Shown here in pieces: positions 8,779 to 22,800 of a DNA stretch of 64,000 nt. Numbering within the stretch: the stretch's first letter is position 1; each line of letters begins with the position of its first letter. Location: assembly GCF_963576545.1 (NCBI RefSeq), contig NC_083656.1, positions 9,041,346 to 9,105,345 on the forward strand. Direction: 5' to 3'. The notes under the pieces were generated by a model. It had not been told where the DNA came from. It saw nothing but the letters and a program-made list of their open reading frames with translations, and ran no database searches. This stretch comes from Limanda limanda. Lineage: Eukaryota > Chordata > Actinopteri > Pleuronectiformes > Pleuronectidae. The translations under genes and the position numbers were made by a program.

Positions 8779-11351
8779 GCATGCAACAACATGGTCGCTT
8801 AAATCAGTAACAGGCCCTCGGTGGTAATTGACTATCCTCGCCATGTTTTTGAATGCGTGAATGGTAATTTTCACTCTCCTCCTGTGTCGAGAACATGTTG
8901 ATCTTTCTATCAGAGAATAAGAAGTGCGATGGAAAGATTGGCAGTGTTTCACATCCCGGTCTCTCTTTCTGTCTCTCAATCTCTCTTATTTCTCTCTCAT
9001 CCCTCTCTCTCTCACACCACTGCAAAAACATGGTCGCTTTCATCAGTGCATAATCCTCCTCCCAGTAGCCTGCGTGTAGGGGGGGGAGTATGGATGAGGC
9101 ACCCATCATCAGAGATTTAATGTCTGAATGTTGCTGCCGCTGCTGCTGCTGCATGGACAGAGAGCTGCTGTTCAGTAACAACACAGAAGAGACGACGTGA
9201 TTTGTTGATCACTCGCTCAGCAGGAAACAATCCAGCAAATAGTTTGGGAATCGATCGATCGTTCGGAGGGAATTGATTACAAATCAAATTTATTAGTCTG
9301 GAAATTAATCGGGTGAATTGTGGGAAATAACTGGCAGGTTGATTGATCTGGAAAATAATCTACAAGTGAACCTTTAATAAAAAACAACATTTAGTTGCAG
9401 CATATATTGGTTATAACATATATTGAGATGTAGGTTTTTCATTAGAGCAAAGAGACTGAACGTGGGTAGATTTTAATGCTTCCTGTTTCATCCTACATGC
9501 AATCATCAAATGGTTTAATTCGTCCAGTCATCATCTGATATGATGTAATTACACGAGAGTGGAATAGATGCATTGTCTTGTGAAACAAGCAGACGAGTAC
9601 AGACCAGCTCAGTCAAAGGTGGATTTTAAACATTGAAATGTTTAAGCTTTTGGATGTGAATTCACTGATTTGTTGCCTTTAACAAACAGTAAAGGTTTTA
9701 TGAACTACAAGGTGATGCAAAGACTTTGCAACGAGCAGTGTCTGTTCTTTTCAGCATAATGTTGTCGAACTTATTTGTCCTTTGCATTTCTTTCCACAGC
9801 CGTACTTTGTTTTGTAGTAAGTGCTCTGGGAGTTACTGCAGGAGCTCATCGCCTGTGGAGCCACAGATCCTACAAGGCCTCAACCCCCCTAAAGATCTTT
9901 CTTAGTTTAGCTAACTCCATGGCATTTCAGGTACCTGAATTTAACAGCTCCACAGACACACACTTTCATTACAGTGTAAATACCATGTTGTGTCCTTCAC
10001 TGTGTGTAATCTGCGTCTTATCCTATAACCCTCAGAACGATATCTATGAATGGGCCCGGGACCACAGGGTTCACCACAAGTATTCAGAGACGGACGCGGA
10101 CCCTCACAACGCCGTCCGAGGCTTCTTCTTCTCTCACATCGGCTGGTTGATGCTCCGCAAACACCCGGACGTCATCGAGAAGGGACGCAAGCTGGAGCTC
10201 ACCGACCTGCAGGCCGACAAAGTCGTTATGTTTCAGAGAAAGTAAGTCACTTCAGTGAATGATCTATTTTTACACTCGTCGATATAGTAAAAAATATAAT
10301 TGTAAAAAAAAAAAAAAAGGACTTTAGACTTTTGTCAGGTGGTTTTGACTGGAAGCATTGTCTCAAATACAGCGAGAACTTCACCTACTTTGGATTTACG
10401 GGTCACTGAAGCAGTGCGGTTTAACTTAGTCATTCTGGTTTAACCAGGTCCCAATTACCAACATGTCATTCATTGCATGGGGAGATGTGCCAACAGTCAC
10501 TCTGTCATGTGAAGGAAAGTGAGGGCGTGAGCATGTCTGACGAGCACTTTTTGTTCCATGTTTATGTTGCACTGAGTAAATACTGACTTCCATTCTTTCC
10601 ATCTCCACCCATTGTTTCTCCCTGACAGCTACTACAAGCTGTCGGTGGTGCTCATGTGCTTCTTCATCCCCATGTTCGTGCCCTGGTACCTGTGGGGGGA
10701 GTCCCTGTGGGTGGCCTACTTCGTCCCGGCGCTGCTGAGGTACACGCTGGTGCTGAACTCCACCTGGCTCGTGAACAGCGCCGCGCACATGTGGGGGAAC
10801 AGGCCCTATGACACGGGCATCAACCCCAGGGAAAACAAGTTTGTCACGTTCAGCGCTATAGGTATGGACAGCGTGTCAAAAGTGGGATCTCATTTCAAAA
10901 CCTGTTGCAAGTCTCTGTCGTGCTTTACGAGAACTTTACTCTCTTTAGGTTTTGCCAAAATGTTGAATAAAGTACCTTTATGCACGTTTATCTTGACATA
11001 GAATAATCTCTTTGCCGGATTTAATCACATCGAAATTGTTAAATTTGTTTGCCATTACATGTTTGCTGACATTTTCAATGAACTGGTCCTAAACATTGGA
11101 AACGTCTGTCTTCAGTCTGAATCGCTCACCTCTGTTTCCCGTTGCTTACAGGCGAAGGATATCACAACTACCACCACACGTTCCCCTATGACTATGCAAC
11201 CAGCGAATTCGGGTGCAAGCTGAACCTTACCACGTGTTTCATCGACCTCATGTGCTTCTTTGGTCTGGCCAAGGACCGCAAGCGAGTGTCCAGCGAGCTG
11301 ATCCTGGCGCGGATGCAGCGCACCGGAGACGGGAGCCACCGGAGTGGCTAA
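8012..11351 (+). CDS. scd: Stearoyl-CoA desaturase (delta-9 acyl-CoA desaturase)
   Basis: ER-membrane di-iron enzyme that places a cis double bond at C9 of palmitoyl- and stearoyl-CoA, using cytochrome b5 as electron donor. Five coding exons join in phase: 8012-8267, 9800-9930, 10036-10241, 10629-10861, 11152-11351, giving 341 residues (mammalian SCD about 355-360). All three histidine boxes are present: HRLWSH at 102-107, HRVHH at 139-143 and HNYHH at 280-284. Hydrophobic segments lie on both sides of the first box (about 60-95) and in exon 4 ([20 protein letters not shown] onward), as expected for four membrane spans. The start at 8012 sits in a good Kozak context (gccaccATGa) and gives the usual short hydrophilic N-terminus; in-frame upstream ATGs fall in UTR/intron sequence. 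The C-terminus ([10 protein letters not shown]) is typical of fish scd. Length and all catalytic ligands suggest an intact enzyme. Confidence 0.96.
8395..9060 (+). repeat. TC-microsatellite tandem duplication in scd intron 1
   Basis: Two long (TC)n tracts, about 8395-8464 and 8693-8776, are each followed by the same sequence ('gcatgcaacaacatggtcgc ... gtgcgatggaaagattggc') at a period of 310 bp (8481 against 8791). A third partial, diverged unit starts near 8955 and has 'catggtcgctttcatcagt' at about 9029. This is a local segmental duplication, probably created through the microsatellite. Confidence 0.85.
9061..9799. other. Remainder of scd intron 1
   Basis: Ordinary intronic sequence with a short CTG run (about 9132-9154) and a GATCGATCGATC-type word near 9252. 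No further exon supported. Confidence 0.4.
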
Positions 11352-12190
11352 GATGGGTGCGCCGCGGTCAGCTTCGAGGGGAAAACAACCGAAGGAGAAG
11401 AAGAAGCTTCCCAGTCTTTGAAAGCTATACATTTCTCATCCTCAGAGGATGAACGTCAGCTTCATGAGGGCCTTGACCACATTTTGCTTGTTTTTGTGGT
11501 TTTTTGTAGCTGTAACTTAACAAATTGTTCAAGTCGGATTTAAAAAAAAAAAAAAAAACACGTGTTGCTAAGCTCTTGGCCTCAGTTTCTATATTGTTCA
11601 GTCGGGCCAAGGTCTTGCAAAGTTGTTTTAGATTTGAAGTAGATACGTTTTAAAAGTCAACTTCATTCTTGGCTGTTTTGCCACTTTGGTGTGCATTTCC
11701 TCATGCAAGATCAGTCATGTAGCCATTTTTATGTAGGTGTTACTCAATTATTAATGAAAATACATGAGAAGTGCCGTAACAAAAAAGGAAACAACGTTTT
11801 AATCAATAAGTTGTGATACTTTTGCCTTTGTTGACAGTTTACATCGGATTTTTACAGTTCTGATCTAAATTAAGATTTGGAGCACTCTTAAAGATGTGTC
11901 AAAGTTTAAAGAGAGTTAAAATCACATTTGTTTTGTTGAAACAAAGTTGCTGGCTTTCATGAAATATGGCACCTGATGGATGACTGAGGGAACCCAGACC
12001 ATCTCTTTACGACTTGACAACCACATTGCCAAAAAGTGAACAGAAACCTCAGTCATGTGGTTTGTTTCTGTCTAACTGGGCTGTTCTCTGCGGAAAGCAG
12101 AACTTTGAAAAGGACTAATGCTTTCTTTAGTCTGTGTAGTAATTTGAGACAATCTTAAAAAACTGCCAATAAATATTACTAGTAAAAGAT
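11352..12190 (+). other. scd 3' UTR with poly(A) signal
   Basis: Follows the scd stop without an obvious intron. AATAAA at 12168-12173 is the best poly(A) signal on the plus strand and would give a 3' UTR of about 830 nt. An A15 run lies near 11541-11557. Confidence 0.6.
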
Positions 12191-13911
12191 AAATGTTATT
12201 TTACCTAAGAACCATGCAATGTGTTGTGTGTTTTTGATGGTTACATAACAGAAGAGGGTTCCTGTTGTCGACTGACTCATTCATAACCATCTCTATCCAG
12301 CACGCTAAGTCAATATTGCTTCTCTAAAATCCGTTGTGGAAGTTTAACTGTGGTATTCGACATGTTCCTCCTTTGTCCACAAACACCTGCCGCAGACGTC
12401 TCATTGGTCGACGTAGCAGCAGCCCGGTCATGTGACAGTTCTGGCGTTGTGAAACAACATGCCACCCCATGCATGACGATATACCGTAGTAGGTGTTTGT
12501 AGTGAGGTGTTTTTTCTTTATCAACGGCAGAGCTGTGTCTTAATTTTGTGACGTAACCGCGGAGCTGCATCTCTTTTGGATCAACAGAGCTGTTGCCATG
12601 GTGACAGAGAGGGTCTGGTTTCCCAGCAGATTTCAGGTGTTTACTCTGGTTTATTCTATTTCTTATTGACTTAAACGAATATTGCTCTAACCTGAACCTG
12701 TTTCTGCTTTGCAAGAATTGGAAGATTGTCTTTTAAATATCAAAAATACCAAATTGGAGCACATGCGTACTTTTATCCCCCCCAAGAGTCAGAATACAAC
12801 TTAATGCCTTATATATACATATAAATATATATATATGTCCTGTCAGATAAAGATATAAAACCTGACTGAGGTCCATGTTTACAGGCTGAAGCACCAGGTC
12901 CAACATTATTACTTATTACTTATTGTTTTTATTATTTTTTTATTCAATTCAGGCAGCATGACAACATTACGGTACTGTGAATGCAAATGGATCTGATTCA
13001 AATTTAACACCCGGTGTTTAATCATGAGATTTAACTTGCAAAACATGGTTCCCCTGCTGGATGTGCCAACTGTACTTTCACAGCATCTCACTCTGAAACC
13101 CTTCAAACAAACGGGTGCCGTGATCAGACGTCACTCAAACCAAACCCGACAGTGAAATATCTCCACACATGCCAACAACTCCCTCTATCTAGTTTTCCTA
13201 AATGACCCGGAGGACGGAGAGGTTGTCAGTCTGAATGATCATGTCAAATCTAAACTGTATTCTATTCTGAAATAAAAGTCACGATATTTTCACTACACTC
13301 GTAATTCAATTCTAACTGTCGTTGCTTTTCTTTCTCTCTTCACACTCACCTCTCTCTGATCAACATTGCGAGCCGCTCAGAAATTCAAACCATTTTTAGC
13401 AGATTGTTATGGTTTTGCTAAATCAATAAGAAACCTTTGATCACCCACTTGAAACTTCCCCTCCAGCTGCTTCCGAGTCTGCTTTTTAAAATGTGGTTTA
13501 TCAGTGTCTGCCGGCACGGCTCTTGACAAGTGAAACAGGTGATGTGGCTTCAGCTGCTGCCAGAACACTCCCTCTGATAACATCTGCAAACACGACGCAT
13601 CAATCATCAAATAATAATGTAAATAATTAAAATTCTTGTTTCTAATTTACAGTTGTTTTTTTAACAACCTCAGGGACAGGTTCGACCTGAGGGGGTGTGA
13701 CATGATTAAGGGGAAAGGAATTGTATAAATTCCAAGTTATTGAACAGAAAGTTCTTGTGTCGTCAGAATAAATATCACAAGACTTAAACAACAAGAAATG
13801 ATAATAGGAATAATGTGTTATGAGCACTGGGTGCACAAACATACCTAAAAAGTTAATATTGTAAAGTAAATTACATAAAATACTAGTTTTTTGCTTTGTG
13901 AACACACACTG

Positions 13912-13915
<4 letters not shown>
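12191..13915. other. Intergenic spacer between scd and sec31b, left part
   Basis: No gene supported. One minus-strand segment, 13584-13463, has acceptor- and donor-like ends and an open, non-repetitive frame (see findings), but matches nothing I recognise. Human wnt8b lies between SCD and SEC31B; no Wnt-like exon is visible here. Confidence 0.35.

Positions 13916-14007
<92 letters not shown>
13916..14007. repeat. (CA)n microsatellite, about 92 bp
   Basis: Nearly perfect CA dinucleotide array; the long poly-Val/Cys frame read across it on the minus strand is not a gene. Confidence 0.95.
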
Positions 14008-14009
<2 letters not shown>

Positions 14010-16860
14010 AGTCAGATATCTCCTGTATTTAGTGCTGCAGTAATTAGCTGTTGCCCGCAGATGAGTATAAGAGTCAGGTTTCCACGGGTCAGAGTGGAAT
14101 GTAGGACCGATATGTCGACCAGTTTAAAATACATCAGACTCTTTCAGGGTGAAGTCATAGTAAGTGGAAGTTCTGAATGAATACAAAAAAATCTGCCTAC
14201 TGTACTTAAGTAAAAGTGGAAATACTACACTATGGAATATAGGTTAAGGACATGCATAAAAAAGTAATCATACTACTACTAGGCCTTTATATTGACAGGT
14301 GCCATTATTATAAGTTTTCAAAATAATATGTGATCATAATTATTTATGCATTATAAATTGAGTGTTATAAATGGCAGGAGGGACTAAGTTTTGAACAACT
14401 TTATATACTTTCTTTTTGTATTATATGATTGTATATGTATTTGATGTGCATGTGTAAATGTAGTGGTGAAGAATTCGTTGAGGAGAGCATCAGCTGACTG
14501 ACTGTTTCCGGTCCAGATGAAACGTCTTCATACGTGGAGTTTACATACAACAATATATATTGTTTGTGCATAAATATGGATTTAGATTTCCCACAGTGAC
14601 GTGTCACAGAGTCACACTCAGCACTTGGCTCACTTATTCAACTGCTGTGGTGTGATGCTGCATGTTGCCATCACCCCAGGGTGACATGACACCAGGTTAC
14701 TGCAGTTCATCATCGGCCCCCGAAACATTCACGCCACACGGTTAGGAGCGTCTGACTGCAGCCGACCAATCACGGGCCAAGATCTGACTTATGATCCTCC
14801 TGGACCAATGGGACGAAGGGCGGGTGAGGATCCAGATCACAAACTCACAAGACGTTTTCTGGAAGTGACTGTGGATCCGAGTGGCGCGTTCTGAAATCTG
14901 CTATGGTCATAAAAATAGACTGAGGTGCATTCAGCAGCAGGCGGGGGTGGGGGGGAAGAGAAAGAGAGAGAGAGAGAGGGTGTATATGTGTACGTGCTTG
15001 TGGGCGTTTACAAATGTTCAAATTTTAATGTAGGTATCAGCTGTTGATTAAAACAAAAAGGAAGTCGCTAAAATGAAAAGGTTGTCTCACTATATAAAGT
15101 TTGTTGGGTTTTCCATTTTCAAATATGAACAAAGGGTCACATGTTGCTTTCCTGCAAATAAACCAACAGCTCAAATTATTAATGATGAATGAATGAGGGA
15201 ATATTCACGTTTTGCTCATAAATGATGCAAACCATCATGGAAGGAACGAATCAAAGCTCAAACTCTTGGAAGAGGGATTTTATTTGAAAAAGATACCGAA
15301 ATGAGTAAAATAAGCAACATGGATTGTATAAATATCTGTGCAACCAAAATTAGCACAGAGGCACTTTACTGCCTTCTGCTGCCATGATACACCTAAATGT
15401 CCTGCTACAAACCTCAAGAGCGTTGTTTTTTTATTCCATTTAACAGTTTATTCATGTTTTATGATCTGATATATGACCGGTATGAATTAAAAAAAATAAG
15501 TAAATCAAAGTTACACAGGATAAGAGGCGGCCGGAGGAAAAGCATTTTTTAACTTTAACAGAAAAGGATGTCAATTCATTTTCAGTTCAGACATAAATCA
15601 GAGTAATCTTTTGTTTTGTTCCCTAGCTGCCGTGTGACCTCAGCAGTCAGAGGAGTGTATCAGGTGTGAGGGTGAAAGGAGGAAACTCATTTACAATCAG
15701 CCATTGACACAAACATCAGGAAACAGGGATCAGTGACATTCTTCTGCAGAGCTTCGGCCCAAAAAACCTCTCATGGCACAATGAACTGGACACAATCGGT
15801 TACTGCAGGTGAAGAGCACAATCAGTAGGTATGTTATTCTTTTTTTTAATGCTTCTGATGCTTGTTGTGCAACGACACGCCCCTCTGTAAAAAGAACTTA
15901 AGTATCAGGCGGTTTCTCACTCACACAGACGGTTTACATGGACATCAGTGTACGATACTAACCCGATAAAGCAAATAATCTGAGTAAGACTAAACAGCAT
16001 TTTATGATCAACTTAACCCAAATGACGGCATACTAGGAATATGCAATCAAGACGTGTGGAGTATTCTGACCTTAGATTATGAAGACATGGCTACTTCTTA
16101 ATTAAATGATAGCATCCTATTGGAGTTTTCACTGCATTTTGTGACATCGACGTGTAACCTAAAGTATTCGCCAACTGCTTAACGCAAAATAAAATGGAGT
16201 TGTAGCTTTTGTAAAACTAGAAAGAAAATAAACAAAACTCTATATATTAGCATTGTCCGTTTAACTGTTTGATTCATAACCAGACTCTGCTCTGTAACAT
16301 GTTAACGAAAATATGAATGAAATATTTAACTAGCAACTAAGGTAAATACCATAATCGAAGATAATGTCTTATTCTGAATAAGTCAACAGTATTTTAAACC
16401 CTCATCCCGACAGTGGAGGTCGAGGTTGTTTGTGTCGGACGTTTTGTTTCATTCACAAACGTGATGAGAAGAGAATTAAGCACCAGTGTGTCGCAAACGT
16501 GGATTATGAAAATGCATCTACTCGTATAAACACCACCTTGATTCAAACTTGCTTCATATATTACATCAACTGTTGAATTTACACAGAAACACAACTGTCA
16601 GAATACATTCATCTTTCTTTTTTTCGTAAAATTACCACAGCAACATCGACACATCTCTACAAGAACCCTCCTCACCGCCCAAAATCAGCCGAGTCCTTCG
16701 CGAAGGAGCACGTATGGAGTGACAAAGATCACAAATCTGCAATACCCTCTCGATTTCTCGTTTTCAAAGCACGTCATCAGGTCAAAAAGAAATAAATACA
16801 TATATAACAGTATGATAACACTGAAGTCTGGTTGGTGGAGTATCCCCCCCCGGGGGAGGG
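14008..16860. other. Intergenic spacer and probable sec31b 3' UTR
   Basis: The part closest to 16860 is downstream of the sec31b stop on the minus strand and probably transcribed as 3' UTR; its end is not clear. A short GA run is at 14956-14978. The rest is AT-rich unique-looking sequence without a recognisable gene. Confidence 0.4.
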
Positions 16861-19800
16861 TTAGACGCCCAGCTTGTTGGCGATGGTCATGAGCACTTTG
16901 AGGATGGGCATGAAGCCCGAGATCTCGCTGAAGTTGCTGCTGCTGACCACCTGGGTGTGGACCTCCAGGCCGCGCTGGTAGTTCTGGCTCGCCACGCAGC
17001 GGCTGATCTCGTGAAGCCCGTTCAGGATGTTGTGAGAGAGCTGAGAGATCGGCAGAGGAACAAAATCAGATGTGAAAACAGTCCATGCATCATTTTGTTA
17101 CTTTTAACGATTCCTTTAATATGTCTGTAAGTGGACACCTTGGAAACATGGGATGTGTGTTGTCAGGGCTGAAGGAGGTAGAGAGTTGAATTTTGTGTGA
17201 TTTGGACAGGTGACACGTTCGATATCAATATACTTTGAATAAACAGGCGACCAGCGCTTTGCAGCAGTAGCAGCGGGTGGGTGTGGGGGGGGATCATGAC
17301 AACGGCAACTGATGAGTTTGGTATTCTGCGTACTCAGTGGAACTTCACTGAACTGTGAATAAAGAGTGGGGAGCAGCTCTTTGTGAGGCCGAGCTGGCGT
17401 GTCACAGACTAAGTCCTGCAGCCAGTCTTTACTTGCTGTGGCTCAGTCACTGCAGGTCGCTCTCACACTTTCAGATAGAAAAACATGCAACCAGCACCAC
17501 CACAGAACAGGGACAATGGAAATAGCCGCCAGGTCTAGAACAGGCACAGATTAATGATTGAAATAGTTTTTTAGCCAAGAACATTTTGTGAGTAAACCCT
17601 GCTGTGGTTCAGAAGAGTTATGCACTGGGTTTTAAAGTTGCCGTCTCACCACTGCTGTGTTTTTTATCTTTTATATTTTAGTTTTAAATGACATATATTC
17701 TTGGGAAAGTAGTAAGTCGTTGAGGGGACCTTTTCTAGGTCAGACATTTTGACGTGTCCCAACAGGTGAAGCAGAGGCGTGGTTAATAACATTAAACATA
17801 ACGGCTGTCTTCCATATAAGGTGAGGGATTAATGACATTCATGCTGTGACAAGTTGAGGTCATGATTATTAAACCTCAGCCTGAGACTGATCTGAGCTGA
17901 TCTGTTTGACGCTTCTCCGATTTCTATCTGCAAAGTGAAAAGTAATGTTTGAATCAAGCAGACATTAATATAGTTACTGGGTTATGGTTTAGACTGAATA
18001 TAGCAAGTTCTGCAAAAAAGAAAGCCAAAGTGTCTCAATTGCCCCCTGGTGGCTAACTGCAGTAAAGGTTATAAACTCACCTTCTGCAAGTCAAGAGTTT
18101 GTCATTTAAGGTGGTTTATTATCAAAATTATGTATTTTCAAGTGTTCGTTTCATCCAGTAAGATTGGTATTAATTAGTTAAAAGATGCTTTAAAAAAAAG
18201 GGCTGCAACATCTTGATTGACAGCTGAGGCTGACTCGTGATTGGTCAAGCTCATTTATCGATGGGAGCTCGTTCCTGCTCCGACTCTGAGATGCATTGTC
18301 CATCTTTATATATATACTGTCATTCATTCGAACAGTTCCCTTCCTCATAAGATTGATGATCCCTTAAGCTTAAGAGGTTTTACTTTTTTCTGAAAGATAA
18401 TGATTTCTTCTGACACTGGCTGTTTTACTTTCAGAACATGGCTGAAAAACTTTTTTCTTTTCTTTGTTGTTCCATGTATAATTTTTTTAGCAGCATAACA
18501 AAAGCCTTGCCTACATATAGAAATTCCTTACCGACTGCTCCCTTAGCTTGTCATAGAGGAATCCCAAACGTTTGCCTGCGTCATCAAGTTTCCTTTTGGT
18601 TTGCTGAAATGAAAATAGTTTTCCTCTTTTAGTATGTCATCAAACTTTTTAAATCAATACAAGGTTTAGCACAAACACTTGGCTGAGACCTGGATGACAG
18701 GCAGCAGCAGCAGACAAGGCAGCAGGACTTACAGGGTCTCCTGCCGCGAGCTGGCAGCGATGCACCAGGCTGTCGAAGGTGGATTTGAGGACCATGTGAT
18801 CAGCGGGGATTTCTTTCTGCTCCACCCTCTCCGCAGGCATCTGCTGGAGGAGCTGAGCAAGACAAGGTGTTAGAGGTGTTTGCTATGTGTGTTGCCGCTG
18901 AGAATTCAAAGAGCAGCCCGGTGTCACACACGTACCTGCACGCTGGGCTCCTGGGGGGCTCCGGGGGGGACTTGGGCGTGGTCGTGAGGCTGAGGGGCCT
19001 CCACTGGGTATCCCATCACAGGGGCTGTGATGGGTGCTGGTGGAGTGTAGTTATCAGGGATCTGTGAACAGAAAAAAGTAACATAACCAGTCTGTGGGGG
19101 GGAGGATATGATGCAACATATTATTTAGGTTCAGATGAGGGCAGAGGAACTCCACACCTTGCTGACTGAATATAGATTTTTAGTTGCTTACTTTGTGTCG
19201 GAGCAGGTAGTGCACAGTTGGTTTATTAGACCTTATTTGCTCTAAACATCTGAATCCTGCTGCTGGAAATCAGCTTAATGAGAACAGGGTTTTTTCTATC
19301 TCTGTGGGTTCTTTACTACACAATCTGGTTTTAAACGAAATGTAGTAATTAAATACATTGTTAGTAATAAAACATTTAGAAGTGCAGCTTTAACAATGAA
19401 CTTAAATTATTGAACTGGGCTCTTGGTGGGTTCAATTATTTACCTTTTTGCGGTATTACTACACAGCAGACTTGTACTGTGTGGACCATGAATTATAGAG
19501 AAGTGCTTCTGATCCGGAGCATATTACATTCACCTGAGGGTAAGTGAAAGGATTGTGTAGCAATTCAGCCATGACTGTGTAAGTGGTAGCCCTGCCTTTT
19601 AGTTTTTGAATATTCATTTTTCTCACAATAACTAGTAACAAGAAAACGAGTCAGCAAGGGGAGCAGAGAAGGTGACAAGATCTGTAAAATTAAGAGATAA
19701 ATGTCTTTAACGTATGACATTTGATTAGGAAGTATATTATTAGAATTTAACATTTCACTGTTACAGGGACAAAACTTTCAGAACCAAAAAGACGGTTTTA

Positions 19801-22800
19801 ATAGAGATAAATGTGAGATACCTTCTTCTTCCTGGGTCCCCCTCGGACAGCGGGCGGGTCATTCCAGCCTTCATGAAATCCTACGAATAGTGGAAGAGTG
19901 AGAATTAGAGAGAATCTAGTAAGATTTTTCTTCATGTGGTCACACTCAAGCAGCCAAATAATGTCTGCGTGACAAGCTTTGGTTTAGTTTAGATGGCAAA
20001 ACGCTTTCAGTGGGAACACAACTTTAGTCCATAGACTTGAGCTATGTATGCAAAACAAAAACAGCAAATGTTCAGGCAGCATTCACATGCCTTACGTACC
20101 AAAGGCTGAGTAATCATGAGCATTCAACATATAAAGTGAATGCAAATATTGTAACATGTTTTTGAGTTGCACAATAAATATGGAAATGTGTATGTTATCG
20201 TAATTCAAGCCTGGAAAGTAGTTTTCTTTATCACATTGGGTTTTCTTAATTATTGCAGTTCCCTGAAACATTGCAAGAAAAGCATACACCATCAAACACA
20301 CACTGAGTGACCACAGAAATTAAACAAATAGATTGCAAAAACTAAATGCAATCTATTACAAAGATATAACATAATGTATCAATATTGTATTGTACATGTG
20401 TACAATGTTATAATTGTCACTCAGTAGATGTTTCAATGCATCTTATTCCATATCCAGCCCTAACACTGTCACCTTCAAGGTCACACTGGGAATACAGCCA
20501 CGGAAAATGTCCTGCAAGTCAAATCAGGAGTAAAAGCATGAGTAACAGAATTATCTGTATTGCTTTGTAGGTTTATCACTATCTAAAAATATTTGGATAA
20601 ACATCTGTGAAAAAAAAAAAATGGAATAAAGATAATTGATCTCTATATATAACGTGATCGACATGTACCTGTAGGAGGAGGAGCAACATTGGGGGCTGGG
20701 TACGGCTTTACAGCAGGAGCTCCGGGGCCTCCCTGTGGATACCCTGATCCAAGAGGAGCGTAGGGACTGGAGGTCATGGGGGATACTGGCCCCTGGTTTT
20801 GGGGGCCCCCTGGGTACATGGGAACTGGGGCTCCGGGCTGGGAGCTGGTTGGCATGAAGTTTGAGGATAAAGAGGTAGACGGCATGAAGGCTGTTGGTGG
20901 CACCCCAGGGCTGGGCATGGGGGGGAGGCCTCCCGGGGCCGACGACGACGGCGGTAGTGGAGGTCCAGATAAGCCAGCAGCTGGCATAGAAGGACCTGGA
21001 GGAGGGAAAGAAGAGGGTCCGCCCATGGACATAGGTTGAGGCTGGAATGGCTGGTGAGGCAGGAAACCTGGGAGAAGACACAAGTAATTGTCATTAAGCA
21101 TCAAATAAAATCAGCTTGAAATATAGGCCTCACAATAAGTCAAACCTGGAGCCGGAGCCGGAGCTGGATGTGGGTAGGATGGCCTCCTGGCAGGGTGGGC
21201 TGCACCGGGCGGCGGTACATGAGAGGAAGGCGGCAGACCAGGGCCAGTGCTGATTGGAGCAGCGATCGGGGTAAAAAACGATGCCATAGGATTCTGTGGA
21301 GCCACTTGGGAAGGAGCAGAGGGCTGGTACTGGCCCTAATATTAAAAAAAAAAAATGGATGCTCAATTTGTTTTAAGGAAAAGCCCCAACATTAATAATT
21401 ACATAGGAAAGAATCTTGCGAATACACAAATGATTTTAAGTTTTGCTGGTAAAATGAATACCATAATTTGTGCTTTGGGTGCAGGAGCCTGAGCAGCAGG
21501 AGCCGGCTTGGCTGCCGACACATCGACTCTGTTGAAGGTATTTGGAGGCTGCTGTCTAACGGCAGCTTCTTCCTGAGCATGGAACAGCCTGTCCCTCAGC
21601 ATCATGATCCCAGACTGGGGAGACAAAGAGCACAAATTCAAAAAGGTGTTTTTTTGCAATCCAAATCAAAAGACGGGGTTTTGAACTGAGGTCAGCTGTG
21701 TTCTCTCTCACTTGCTCCGAGTTCTCAGGCAGGTAGGTCATGGCCGTGGAGAGACTGCCCTCTGCAGCAAGTATGCCGGCATAGCAGGTCAGCTTCTCGG
21801 CCAGGATTGGGCTCTGGACTTCCACCTCGCTGTTGCGGAGGCGTTCGATTGACTTCCGCAGCATCATGACCTTCTCAACCAGATCCTGCGAAACACACAG
21901 CATATGACACTGTGAGTGGGGCAATCCTCAGCTCTCTCACCTTGGGGCTACAATAAGGAATTGCATATGCAGCCCGTAAAAATGATCTTTCAGGGTGTTT
22001 TTCATTTTGCATGCCATAGTGTTTCTTTATAATGGAAATTGAAACATGCTTAATTTGTTAAATAGGGGATGGGATCCTTCTGACATGTTCGTCAAGATAA
22101 AGTTAAATTATATGAGCTAATAATATATATTTTCATCCAGTTTCTTCTTTGGCAGGCTTGACTATAGTTTCAAAACATAATTTGCTTCATTGTTATAGGA
22201 CCCGACCTCTAAACCCAGAGGGGAGGAGCAGTCTCGATGCAAGGCCCAGCACTCCACCAGCTTCTCCACGTTCCCAGAGCAGATGTAACACAGACAGGCC
22301 TGCAGGCAACGCTTCTCCGTCCCCTCATGCTCCAACCGGCCTCCAAGTGTATCTACCGGGAAGTAGACAATCAAACAATGTTAAAGAAAGAGCAAAGGTT
22401 AACATGAGAGCACAGAGGATTAGCGCAGGCAGGAATGCTATTCAGCAAGTGAAACAAGTACCGCTGAAACAGTACAGTTCTCATAGATGTGGGCAAGTCG
22501 CAGCACGTTCAGTGTGTGAGAGACTTACCGCACAGACGGGCAAAGTCTTCAGGGTGAGCATAGGTCAGGAGAGCAGCCAGAGCCTCCTTCCAGTTGTCCA
22601 ATTCACAGCTCTGCACTATGTCTCTCCAGTTCTGGGTCACTACTGATGATATCAGCTAGAGAAGAGAATACACTTTATTAACTTCCCGTTTAGATGTTTC
22701 TTTTCATGGGATTCTTTCAATTGAAGTACAATCGATGAATCAAATGTGACAATATCAGCTTGACACTGATTCTCTCACCATTGAAATGCTGTTCTTTTGC

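Noticed and set aside
8272..8827. Ser-Leu and Arg-Glu repeat proteins around 8.3-8.9 kb
   Set aside because: Direct translations of the (TC)n/(GA)n microsatellites in scd intron 1.
13642..14007. 121-aa minus-strand frame beginning with Cys-Val repeats
   Set aside because: Its N-terminal third is the CA microsatellite; the rest has no family resemblance and weak splice context.
12191..16860. wnt8b between scd and sec31b, as in human
   Set aside because: Looked for Wnt cysteine-rich exons on both strands and saw none; the gene is elsewhere or outside this window.
20643..21104. Long Pro-rich alternative frames at 20.55-21.1 kb
   Set aside because: One frame is the real sec31b Pro-rich exon 19 (20669-21067); the others are shadows of it.
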